Positions 1 through 6,240 of a DNA stretch of 8,468 nucleotides are shown here, one piece after another. Positions within the stretch are counted from its first letter, which is position 1, and the number at the start of each line of letters is the position of its first letter. The position numbers and the translations under genes are program-made. The notes under the pieces were generated by a model. The model saw only the letters and a list, made by a program, of their open reading frames with translations. It did not search any database and was not told where the DNA came from. The stretch is from an uncultured bacterium (lineage in GTDB: Bacteria; Actinomycetota; Coriobacteriia; Coriobacteriales; Coriobacteriaceae): the NCBI GenBank assembly GCA_905215095.1, contig CAJMOL010000054.1, forward strand, positions 1 through 8,468, in the 5' to 3' direction.

Positions 1-247
1 CGCTGACGCCGCCCATGTCCAGATCCATCATCTTGCCGGTGAAACGGTTCTGGATGCGGTAAACGCCGTCGCCTGCTGCGACGAAGTTCCACTGCTGCCA
101 CTCAAAGTTGGCGTTGTCCATCAGCTGGATCTTCGCGCCATTGTCAATGTTATAGTCAGCGACCTCAATGACCTTGCCGTTGGCGGCGCTGATGGTATAG
201 AACTTACCCTCGGTAAGTACGGTCTGTGCAATCTTCTTCGGTGCCAT
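1..247 (-). CDS. Ricin-type beta-trefoil (QxW) lectin-domain protein, N-terminal part
   Basis: The reading frame is open from ATG at 247-245 to the left edge of the window, giving 82 residues of a gene that continues outside. The protein starts MAPKKIAQTV and at once enters a ricin B-like fold: a FYTISAANGKVIEV strand pair, then the QxW signature at residues 51-53 within WQQWNF, then a second subdomain (VYRIQNRFTGKMMDL). QxW domains usually bind carbohydrate and are often attached to secreted enzymes. Here there is no signal peptide, no membrane segment and no preceding catalytic domain, so the lectin module is at the very N-terminus. The start is supported by a perfect AGGAGG (255-260) seven bases upstream and by a strong promoter. 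What follows the lectin is outside the window, so the full function is unknown. The domain call is firm; sugar binding is inferred from the family only. Confidence 0.85.
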   Translation of the reverse strand, partial: MAPKKIAQTVLTEGKFYTISAANGKVIEVADYNIDNGAKIQLMDNANFEWQQWNFVAAGDGVYRIQNRFTGKMMDLDMGGVS

Positions 248-282
248 ATTTGTTCCTCCTATAGGTATATCATGTATATTAT

Positions 283-317
283 GCGGCAAATCTTGTTTGT
301 AGTTTCCCTCATGCCGC
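283..317 (-). other. Possible hairpin in the leader of the QxW lectin mRNA
   Basis: A 6-bp perfect stem (GCGGCA / TGCCGC) encloses a 23-nt A-rich loop in the predicted 5' leader, ending about 23 bases before the AGGAGG. It has no T-run, so it is not a terminator. It may stabilise the mRNA, but a 6-bp stem this far apart could be chance. Confidence 0.3.
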
Positions 318-354
318 GTGGTCAAACACCGCTTTTTGCGTGTCTACGTATCCT

Positions 355-383
355 ATTATAACCACTTTTTACCTTCCCGTCAA
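355..383 (-). promoter_or_regulatory. Near-consensus sigma-70 type promoter for the QxW lectin gene
   Basis: On the minus strand there is TTGACG (378-383) as -35 box, a 17-bp spacer, and a perfect TATAAT (355-360) as -10 box. Transcription would start near 348, giving a leader of about 100 nt. The leader can form a GCGGCA/TGCCGC stem (312-317 with 283-288) with a 23-nt loop ahead of the AGGAGG. The near-perfect boxes suggest a highly expressed gene. Confidence 0.85.
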
Positions 384-413
384 CTTTTTGGCGCTGTTGC
401 GGCATTTTGCACA

Positions 414-451
414 AAAACCGCCGGGACGGCAGATGCTATCCCGGCAGTTTT
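414..451 (-). terminator. Intrinsic terminator closing the ABC exporter operon
   Basis: A 13-bp stem with one mismatch (414-426 with 439-451, core CCGGGA/TCCCGG) and a 12-nt loop lies 46 bases past the stop of the last exporter gene. It is flanked by A residues on the left and T residues on the right, so on the minus strand the stem ends in GGTTTTT. It may also work on the plus strand, where a smaller GCCG/CGGC hairpin with six T residues follows at 464-482. It separates the operon from the lectin promoter. Confidence 0.75.
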
Positions 452-496
452 GATTGATTTTATGCCGTTTTGCGGCTTTTTTCGACATCTCTGCGC

Positions 497-2419
497 TTAA
501 GAGTTCTCGGCAAAGTTGCCGGTGTACAGGCGGTAATAGCGGCCCTTCTGGGCGATCAGCTCGTCGTGGGTGCCGCGCTCAATGATACGGCCCTGCTCCA
601 GCACCATGATGCAGTCCGAGTTGCGCACGGTGGACAAGCGGTGCGCGATGACAAACGTCGTGCGGCCTTCCATGAGCTTGTCCATGCCGGCCTGCACGAT
701 AGCCTCGGTGCGGGTGTCGATGGAGCTCGTGGCCTCGTCCAGAATCATTGCTGGCGGATCGGCGACGGCAGCGCGTGCGATCGAAATCAGCTGGCGCTGG
801 CCCTGCGACAGCTGAGCGCCGTTGCCGGTGAGCATGGTGTCGTAGCCGTCGGGCAGGCGGGTGATAAAGTCGTCCGCGCCCGCGAGCTTGGCCGCCGCGA
901 TGCACTCCTCGTCGGTGGCATCCAGGTTGCCGTAGCGGATGTTATCCATCACGGTGCCGGTGAACAGGTTCACGTCCTGCAGCACCACGCCCAGCGAGCG
1001 GCGCAGGTCGGCCTTGCGGATCTTGTTGACGTTGATGCCGTCGTAGCGGATCTTGCCGTCGGCGATGTCATAGAAGCGGTTGATGAGGTTGGTGATGGTC
1101 GTCTTGCCGGCACCGGTGGCGCCGACAAACGCGACCTTCTGGCCCGGCTTGGCAAACACAGACACGCCGTGCAGCACCTCGTGGTCGGGCGTGTAGCCAA
1201 AGTCGACGTTGTCCATGACCAGGTCGCCGCGCAGCGGCACGTACTCAATCTCGCCGGTTGCGCGGTGCGGATGTTTCCATGCCCACATGCCGGTGTGGTG
1301 GTCGGCCTCCTCGAGCTGCCAGGTATCGGGGTTCACCTGCGCGTTGACGAGCGTCACATAGCCTTCGTCGGCCTCGGGCTCCTCGTCGATGAGTTCAAAG
1401 ATACGGTCGGCGCCGGCGAGGCCCATGACCACGGCGTTGATCTGCTGCGAGATCTGACCGATCTGTCCGCAGAACTGCTTGGTCATGTTGAGGAACGGCA
1501 CCACGACGGCGATGGACAGCGCCATGCCCGAGATGCTCAGGTTGGGCACGCCCAGCGCCAGGAAAATGCCGCCGGCAAGGGCCACCAGCACGTAGAGCAG
1601 GTTTCCCAGGTTCATAAGGATGGGCATGAGGATGTTGGCGTACATGTTGGCCTTCTGCGAGACCTCGAAGAGCTTTTCGTTGCGCTCGTCAAAATCGGCC
1701 TCGGCGGCAGACTCGTGGCAGAATGCCTTGACGACCTTCTGGCCGTTCATGACTTCCTCGATATGGCCCTCGACCACGCCGAGCTCGGTCTGCTGCGCAA
1801 TAAAGAAGCGCGCGGAGTTGGAGCCGAGCAGCTTGGTCATAAAGGTCATAAAGGCGACGCCGGCCACAATGACCAGGCACATCCACACGCTGTAGTACAG
1901 CATGATAAAGAACACCGTGACGATGACGATGGTCGTCATGAGCAGGTTGGGCAGCGACTGGCTGATCATCTGGCGCAGCGTGTCGATGTCGTTGGTGTAG
2001 TGGCTCATGATGTCGCCGCGCTGGTGCGTGTCGAAGTAGCGAATCGGCAGGTCCTGCATGCGGTTGAACATCTTCTCGCGCAGCTTCTCGAGCGAGCCCT
2101 GCGTGACGATGGCCATGGCGCGGTTCCAGAACAGCGAGGACAGGATGCCGATGCCGTAGATGCAGGCGAGGGTGGTCACGAGCTGTGCGATTTTGGGCTG
2201 TGCGGCTTCCCAATCGCCCGACTGCCACGATTCGCTAATAATCTGCAGGGCGCTCTGAAGGAAGGTCGCGCCGATGGAGTTGATGATGGCGCAGAGCACC
2301 ACGCCGACGACGACGAGGGGCAAAAGCACGGGGTAGAAGCCAAAGAGCGTCTTGATGAGGCGCGACATGGTGCCGCCCTTGCGGTTGAGCGCGCGCTCGG
2401 CGGTCGTTGCCTTACTCAT
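497..2419 (-). CDS. Heterodimeric ABC multidrug exporter, half-transporter with the canonical ATP site
   Basis: This 640-residue protein fuses an N-terminal six-helix ABC transmembrane domain (about residues 20-340) to a nucleotide-binding domain (about 400-640). Visible motifs are Walker A GATGAGKT (K439), signature LSQGQ (537-541, in place of LSGGQ), Walker B ILDE with catalytic E562, and switch H593 in IAHRLS. LSQGQ with an intact Glu and His is typical of the TM288/LmrD-like partner of heterodimeric exporters, which pump hydrophobic drugs or lipids outward. Residues about 345-400 form an extended, Trp/His-rich linker (GMWAWKHPHR) between the two domains. The ATG overlaps the stop of the preceding exporter gene by 8 nt (ATGAGTAA) and has GGAAGGAGG upstream; a second Met at residue 18 is a less likely start. 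The substrate cannot be read from sequence. Confidence 0.93.
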   Translation of the reverse strand: MSKATTAERALNRKGGTMSRLIKTLFGFYPVLLPLVVVGVVLCAIINSIGATFLQSALQIISESWQSGDWEAAQPKIAQLVTTLACIYGIGILSSLFWNRAMAIVTQGSLEKLREKMFNRMQDLPIRYFDTHQRGDIMSHYTNDIDTLRQMISQSLPNLLMTTIVIVTVFFIMLYYSVWMCLVIVAGVAFMTFMTKLLGSNSARFFIAQQTELGVVEGHIEEVMNGQKVVKAFCHESAAEADFDERNEKLFEVSQKANMYANILMPILMNLGNLLYVLVALAGGIFLALGVPNLSISGMALSIAVVVPFLNMTKQFCGQIGQISQQINAVVMGLAGADRIFELIDEEPEADEGYVTLVNAQVNPDTWQLEEADHHTGMWAWKHPHRATGEIEYVPLRGDLVMDNVDFGYTPDHEVLHGVSVFAKPGQKVAFVGATGAGKTTITNLINRFYDIADGKIRYDGINVNKIRKADLRRSLGVVLQDVNLFTGTVMDNIRYGNLDATDEECIAAAKLAGADDFITRLPDGYDTMLTGNGAQLSQGQRQLISIARAAVADPPAMILDEATSSIDTRTEAIVQAGMDKLMEGRTTFVIAHRLSTVRNSDCIMVLEQGRIIERGTHDELIAQKGRYYRLYTGNFAENS

Positions 2420-4226
2420 GTGCCTCGCCTCCTTCCTGGGTCTGGGCTTGCGTTACGGTCGTATCGGTGTTGGCCTCGACGGCCCCTTCGCCCTCGGCAG
2501 ACATCTTGTTCTGCGAGGTAAAGGTCTCGCGGTAGATCTCGCTCGTCTTGAGCAGCTCGTCGTGGTTACCGATTTGAGCGATACGGCCGCCCTCCATGAC
2601 GATGATGCGATCGGCGTCCTGCACGGAGCTGATGCGCTGAGCGATGATGAGCTTGGTCGTGTTGGGCAGATAGCTTGCCAGCCCTGCACGAATCTTGGCG
2701 TCGGTCTTGGTGTCGACGGCGCTGGTGGAGTCGTCCAGGATCAAGATCTTGGGGCGACGCAGCAGGGCACGCGCAATGCACAGGCGCTGCTTCTGACCGC
2801 CCGAGACATTGGAGCCGCCCTGTTCAATCCAGGTGTCATAGCCCTTGGGGAAGCCGTCGACAAACTCGTCGGCACAGGCCAGGTGCGCTGCCTCGCGGAC
2901 CTCTTCGTCAGTGGCATTCGGGTCTCCCCAACGCAGGTTCTCGGCGATGGTGCCGCTAAACAGCACGTTTTTCTGCAATACCATGGCCACTTGGTGGCGC
3001 AACGCGTCCAGGTCGTAGTCGCGCACGTCCATGCCGCCCACGCGCACGGTGCCTTCGGTGGCGTCGTACAGGCGGGCGATGAGGTTTACAAGCGTGGACT
3101 TGGCCGAGCCGGTGCCGCCGATGATGCCGATGGTCTCGCCGCTCGTAATGTGCAGGTCGATGTCGTCGAGCGCCTGGCGTTTCGCATGCGCGGAATACTT
3201 AAAGCTCACGTGGTCAAAGTCGATGGAGCCGTCGGCAACCTCGAGCACGGGCTCGGCGGGATCGGCGATCGTGGGCTCGGCGGCCAACACCTCGGTAATG
3301 CGGTGTGCCGATTCGTCGGCCATGGTCACCATGACAAAGATCATCGACAGCTGCATCAGGCTCATAAGGATCTGAAAGCCATAGGTAAAGATCGAGGAGA
3401 GCTGGCCCACGTCGAACAGCGTGCCCTGGCTTGTGATGATGAGCTTGGAGCCCAGGTAGATGATGACGACAAATGCGCCGTTGACGCAGATGTTCATCAT
3501 GGGGTTGTTAAAGGCGAGCAGCTTCTCGGCGCGGGTGAAGTCCATCTGGACGTCGCGTGCGGCGGTCGCGAACTTCTCTTTCTCAAAGTCTTCGCGCACG
3601 TAGCTCTTAACCACGCGCATGCCGGTGACGTTTTCCTCGACGGACTCGTTAAGGGCGTCGTACTTGTGGAACACGCGCGAGAAGATGGGGCGCACCTTAA
3701 AGATGATAAAGAACAGTCCAAAGCCCAGCAGCGGAATGATGACCAGGTAGACCATGGCGACGCTGCCGCCCATGATAAATGCCATGGTAAAGGCGAAGAT
3801 CAATACCAGCGGCGCGCGCACGGCGATACGGATGATCATCATAAAGGCCTGCTGCACGTTGTTGATATCGGTGGTCAGGCGCGTGACGAGCGAGGAGCTC
3901 GAGAACTCATCGATGTTGGCAAAGCTGAACGTCTGGATCTTGTAGAACAGGTCGTGACGCAGGTTCTTGGCGAACCCGCAGCTCGCATGGCTGCAGGTGA
4001 CGCCGGCCGCGGCGCCAAAAGCAAGGGATGTCAGCGCGATGAGCACCAAAAGGCCTGCGGTGGGAAGCATCTCGGCTACGGTGGCGCCGTCTTTGATGGC
4101 GTCGATCAGGTTGGCGGTGATAAATGGAATCAGCATCTCGCAGAGCACCTCGCCAAGCACGAGCAACGGCGTGGCAACGGTGACTTTCATATAGTCGCGG
4201 ATGCTGCCCATGAGGGTTTTAATCAT
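2412..4226 (-). CDS. Heterodimeric ABC multidrug exporter, half-transporter with the degenerate ATP site
   Basis: This 604-residue protein has an ABC exporter transmembrane domain (about 1-320) followed by a nucleotide-binding domain. Its ATP site is altered in three places: Walker A reads GGTGSAKST, with Ala375 before the key K376 where Gly is usual; Walker B ends in DD, so Asp499 replaces the catalytic Glu; and the switch His is Gln530 (IIAQRIS). The signature VSGGQ (474-478) is intact. This is the TM287/LmrC-like pattern: its own Walker motifs plus the partner's LSQGQ build a site that binds but hardly hydrolyses ATP, while its VSGGQ completes the partner's active site. A hydrophilic tail of about 30 residues rich in Glu, Thr and Gln ends the protein. 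It overlaps the marR-type gene upstream (ATGATTAA) and the second exporter gene downstream, with GGAGG six bases before its ATG. An obligate pair with its neighbour is a strong inference. Confidence 0.93.
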   Translation of the reverse strand: MIKTLMGSIRDYMKVTVATPLLVLGEVLCEMLIPFITANLIDAIKDGATVAEMLPTAGLLVLIALTSLAFGAAAGVTCSHASCGFAKNLRHDLFYKIQTFSFANIDEFSSSSLVTRLTTDINNVQQAFMMIIRIAVRAPLVLIFAFTMAFIMGGSVAMVYLVIIPLLGFGLFFIIFKVRPIFSRVFHKYDALNESVEENVTGMRVVKSYVREDFEKEKFATAARDVQMDFTRAEKLLAFNNPMMNICVNGAFVVIIYLGSKLIITSQGTLFDVGQLSSIFTYGFQILMSLMQLSMIFVMVTMADESAHRITEVLAAEPTIADPAEPVLEVADGSIDFDHVSFKYSAHAKRQALDDIDLHITSGETIGIIGGTGSAKSTLVNLIARLYDATEGTVRVGGMDVRDYDLDALRHQVAMVLQKNVLFSGTIAENLRWGDPNATDEEVREAAHLACADEFVDGFPKGYDTWIEQGGSNVSGGQKQRLCIARALLRRPKILILDDSTSAVDTKTDAKIRAGLASYLPNTTKLIIAQRISSVQDADRIIVMEGGRIAQIGNHDELLKTSEIYRETFTSQNKMSAEGEGAVEANTDTTVTQAQTQEGGEAHE

Positions 4227-4722
4227 CCAGTTCCTCCCAGGTTACACGGATTTTCTCGAGCATCTCGGCGAGCTGCTCGCGCTCGTCGTGGGTGAGGGCG
4301 CTAAAGGCCTGCTCTCTAAAGCGGATGCGGGCCGCCTGCTCAACGCGGGCCTTTTCCCATCCCGCATCGGTCAGGCGGATGGTGAGCTGCCGACGGTCTT
4401 TGGGATTGCGACTGCGCTCGATAAGACCGCCCAGTTCGAGCTTGGACAGAATCTCGGAAAGGGACCCCGGCTTGAGGTCGAAGTGCATGCCGAGCTCCTG
4501 TTGGGACAGCTCGCCGGTCGGCTGCTTGGCGAGTAGGCAGACAATAGGCGCCTTGCCAGATATGCCGCCGCCGTGAAAATGCATGTAATGGCCGCAAAAC
4601 CCCAGCCCATGGAGGATTCTCTTGGCGAGACGGTCCTCCTTGGACTGAGTCTCGGGCTCGTCTACCGGCTGCGAGGGGTCGTCGCCGGGTTCATGCGGAT
4701 GGGCGTGTGGTTCAACACACAT
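4219..4722 (-). CDS. MarR-family transcriptional regulator, probable repressor of the exporter operon
   Basis: The 167-residue protein carries a winged helix-turn-helix: GELSQQELGMHFDLKPGSLS (helix-turn-helix) followed by a KLELGGLIERSRNPKDRR wing and LTIRLTDAGWEKA, all standard MarR features including the DRR wing motif. MarR proteins dimerise on palindromic operators and leave when a small molecule binds. It is the first gene of the operon and overlaps the first exporter gene by 8 nt, so ligand-relieved repression of its own operon is the likely role. The N-terminus is unusual: about 35 Pro/His/Asp-rich residues (CVEPHAHPHEP), then FCGHYMHFHGGG, giving clustered Cys and His before the DNA-binding part. 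The start ATG has GGAG 12 bases upstream, a little far, but no in-frame alternative start lies between. The family call is secure; the ligand is unknown. Confidence 0.9.
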   Translation of the reverse strand: MCVEPHAHPHEPGDDPSQPVDEPETQSKEDRLAKRILHGLGFCGHYMHFHGGGISGKAPIVCLLAKQPTGELSQQELGMHFDLKPGSLSEILSKLELGGLIERSRNPKDRRQLTIRLTDAGWEKARVEQAARIRFREQAFSALTHDEREQLAEMLEKIRVTWEELDD

Positions 4723-4743
4723 ATCTAATCTTCGCTCCTTTCT

Positions 4744-4779
4744 TTAGTTAGGTAGTGGAATTGTTTTGTGCCTAACCAA
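4744..4779. promoter_or_regulatory. Inverted repeat, likely MarR operator
   Basis: TTAGTTAGG (4744-4752) and CCTAACCAA (4771-4779) are inverted copies matching at eight of nine positions, 18 bp apart. The right arm touches the -10 box and covers the expected start site; the left arm lies between it and the ribosome binding site. A dimeric repressor bound here would block transcription. Most MarR operators are tighter palindromes, so each arm may instead be half of a wider site or bind a dimer alone. Confidence 0.5.
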
Positions 4780-4806
4780 TTTAGGAGCGTGAGAAATCAA
4801 TGTCAA
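4778..4806 (-). promoter_or_regulatory. Promoter of the marR-ABC exporter operon
   Basis: On the minus strand a perfect TTGACA (4801-4806) is followed after 17 bp by TAAATT (4778-4783, four of six consensus positions). Transcription would start near 4771, about 50 bases before the regulator's ATG. The box fits the operon direction. Confidence 0.7.
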
Positions 4807-4823
4807 GGTACCAAACTTATTAA

Positions 4824-4851
4824 GTTACGGCGTTTTGCCAAACGCCGTAAC
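4824..4851. repeat. Perfect 12-bp hairpin
   Basis: GTTACGGCGTTT (4824-4835) and AAACGCCGTAAC (4840-4851) are perfect inverted copies around a 4-nt loop. There is no T-run on either side, and it lies upstream of the exporter promoter, so it does not look like a terminator for any annotated gene. It is followed 13 bases later by the long nested hairpin. Confidence 0.8.
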
Positions 4852-4864
4852 CGCTCGACGCTGC

Positions 4865-4962
4865 AAGCGTTCCTAAGCGGCAATCTGGCGTTCAATCGTC
4901 GGGCATGGCCACAAGGCCTATGCCCTCCTCTTTCACGCCACCTTGCTCGCTTAGGAACGCTT
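4865..4962. repeat. Long nested hairpin, about 98 nt
   Basis: A near-continuous foldback: 15 perfect pairs (AAGCGTTCCTAAGCG, 4865-4879, with 4948-4962), a one-base bulge, 4 pairs (4880-4883 with 4943-4946), a 2x2 internal loop, 6 pairs (TGGCGT 4886-4891 with ACGCCA 4935-4940), a symmetric 9x9 internal loop, 6 pairs (GGGCAT 4901-4906 with ATGCCC 4920-4925), a bulged T, 4 pairs (GGCC/GGCC) and an ACAA tetraloop. About 35 base pairs in all. It may be a structured RNA or a palindromic repeat element. No gene or known RNA family was recognised. Confidence 0.8.
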
Positions 4963-5012
4963 TCGCTGTCCGTCCTCAACCTGTGATTCCGCCACGGTCC
5001 GCTTCGGTGCAT

Positions 5013-5045
5013 GTGGTCCCTTGGGGACGGAGGAAAAGGGATCAC
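5013..5045. repeat. Short inverted repeat with GTCCC/GGGAC core
   Basis: GTGGTCCCTT (5013-5022) pairs with AAGGGATCAC (5036-5045), ten pairs including one G-T, around a 13-nt loop. An outer perfect 8-bp pair, CCGCTTCG (4999-5006) with CGAAGCGG (5068-5075), encloses it. This resembles a dispersed intergenic palindrome rather than a terminator, as no T-run follows. Confidence 0.6.
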
Positions 5046-5083
5046 TTTGAGCTGTGATGACGCCATTCGAAGCGGCCTCGCCA

Positions 5084-5235
5084 AAAACTATGCCTAATTA
5101 CTACGATGAATCCGGCATCCCCGACCACAACGGCTGTTTCTGAAAAAGCGCAAGCTATCTACCTGCGGTTTTGTTGGAGCGAAATTTGTTGTGGTTGGAG
5201 GTGGGCGGTTAAACGTAGTAAATAGGCATAGTTTT
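5084..5235. mobile_element. MITE-like element with 22-bp terminal inverted repeats
   Basis: The arms at 5084-5105 and 5214-5235 are inverted copies matching at 21 of 22 positions (outer part AAAACTATGCCTA / TAGGCATAGTTTT). Inside them CCGACCACAAC (5121-5131) pairs with GTTGTGGTTGG (5188-5198), again with one G-T pair. The 152-bp element carries no gene. Short size, terminal inverted repeats and no coding capacity fit a miniature inverted-repeat element or a structured RNA. I see no clear target-site duplication, so the mobile call is tentative. Confidence 0.5.
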
Positions 5236-5415
5236 GAAATGGCACTATATGAGTAGAGTCAACTAGGCCGTTATGGAGCAAACAGTCCCCATTTCCGAAA
5301 CCTATCCGCAACAATCTGCTCTTCGCACTGCTCGACTCCGCTCGCAACGTCCCCTGCGCTACACTTAGTTGCACTGTGGCGCCGTTGCGCCGCGCCCGAC
5401 CCAAGGGGGACACTC

Positions 5416-6240
5416 ATGAAGAACACTCAGCTGCTGCTGATCAACGATATGTGCGGATACGGCAAGGTCGCGCTTTCCGCCATGCTGCCGGTGCTGTCGC
5501 ACATGGGCTACCGTATCCATAACCTGCCGACGGCACTTGTGTCCGATACGCTCAACTATCCCAAGTTCTACATCCATGACACCACCGAGTACGTGCGCCA
5601 GAGCCTCGCCATCTGGGAGGATCTCGGCTTTGAGTTCGACGCCATCTCGACCGGCTTTATCGTGACCGAGGAAGAGACGCGCATCATCTCGGACTTTTGC
5701 CACCGCCGTGCGCAAAAGGGCACCAAGGTGTTCGTCGACCCCATCATGGGCGACAACGGCAAGCTCTACGCCGGCGTGCCCGAGTCCACGATCGGCCTCA
5801 TGCGCAGCCTGCTCGAGTGCGCCGACTATGCGGTGCCAAACTACACCGAGGCGTGCCTGCTCACCGATACGCCCATTGCCGAGCAAATCACGCCCGATAA
5901 GGGCCGCGCTCTTGTGGATGCCGTGCGTGCCTTGGGCGCCAAGTCGGTGGTCATTACGAGCGCCGTAGTCAATGGCACGAACGCGGTTATTGGTTACGAC
6001 CATGTGGCGGGGGAGTACTTTACGATTCCCTTTGAGCTCATTCCGGTCTATTTCCCGGGCACGGGCGACACGTTCTCGGCGGTGCTTGTCGGCCGCGTTA
6101 TGGCTGGTTGGAGCCTGCAGCGCGCGACGAGCGATGCCATGCGCGTGGTAGCCGAGCTTATCGAGCGCAATGCCGACCAGGAAGACAAGTCCGCCGGCCT
6201 TCCCATCGAGGCCTGCCTGGATGTGGTTGACCATGAGTAA
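5416..6240 (+). CDS. pdxK: Pyridoxal/pyridoxamine kinase (PfkB/ribokinase-like fold)
   Basis: The 274-residue protein should phosphorylate the 5'-hydroxyl of pyridoxal or pyridoxamine, salvaging vitamin B6 for pyridoxal phosphate in the cytoplasm. Family marks are an N-terminal INDMCGYGKVALSAMLPVLS segment, TALVSDTLNYP, FVDPIMGDNGKLY in the middle, PNYTEACLLTDTP, and the ribokinase-like catalytic box FPGTGDTFSAVL, where D218 is the expected base. Length matches the family. The ATG has AAGGGGGAC six bases upstream. The last eight bases overlap the start of a small Cys-rich gene (ATGAGTAA), so the two are translationally coupled. The leader carries a small GGCGC/GCGCC hairpin. The related hydroxymethylpyrimidine kinase (ThiD) is less likely because the motifs match the pyridoxamine kinase branch. 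Substrate preference among the B6 forms is not readable. Confidence 0.88.
   Translation: MKNTQLLLINDMCGYGKVALSAMLPVLSHMGYRIHNLPTALVSDTLNYPKFYIHDTTEYVRQSLAIWEDLGFEFDAISTGFIVTEEETRIISDFCHRRAQKGTKVFVDPIMGDNGKLYAGVPESTIGLMRSLLECADYAVPNYTEACLLTDTPIAEQITPDKGRALVDAVRALGAKSVVITSAVVNGTNAVIGYDHVAGEYFTIPFELIPVYFPGTGDTFSAVLVGRVMAGWSLQRATSDAMRVVAELIERNADQEDKSAGLPIEACLDVVDHE

Larger units (their letters stand above)
4723..5415. other. Gene-free, structure-rich intergenic region
   Basis: No convincing gene is present between the regulator and the pyridoxal kinase gene. The open frames seen here (72 aa on plus, 93 and 84 aa on minus) lack ribosome binding sites, have no recognisable domain and run through hairpins. 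The stretch holds the exporter promoter, then four successive inverted repeats (4824-4851, 4865-4962, 5013-5045, 5084-5235), then the leader of the kinase gene. A weak TACACT (5360-5365) could be a -10 box for the kinase, but I see no good -35 box. A 5-bp GGCGC/GCGCC hairpin sits at 5378-5391. Confidence 0.75.

Noticed and set aside
464..482. Second terminator on the plus strand (GCCG/CGGC with six T)
   Set aside because: Only a 4-bp stem and no plus-strand gene upstream to terminate; kept as a note under the main terminator.
470..2521. 683-residue open frame on the plus strand opposite the exporter gene
   Set aside because: It is antisense to a clear ABC transporter, has His/Val/Asp-rich low-information composition and no domain. 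Long antisense frames are expected in GC-rich genes.
2352..4295. 647-residue open frame on the plus strand opposite the second exporter gene
   Set aside because: Same reason: it mirrors a well-supported ABC gene and has no ribosome binding site or motif of its own.
4768..5084. Open frames of 72 aa (plus) and 93 aa (minus) in the marR-pdxK gap
   Set aside because: Arg-rich, no ribosome binding site, and both run through the long hairpin.
5091..5141. Short frame MPNYYDESGIPDHNGCF in the inverted-repeat element
   Set aside because: Seventeen codons without a ribosome binding site, starting inside a terminal repeat arm.
5159..5413. 84-residue open frame on the minus strand
   Set aside because: No domain, overlaps the inverted-repeat element and the kinase leader, and no start signals.
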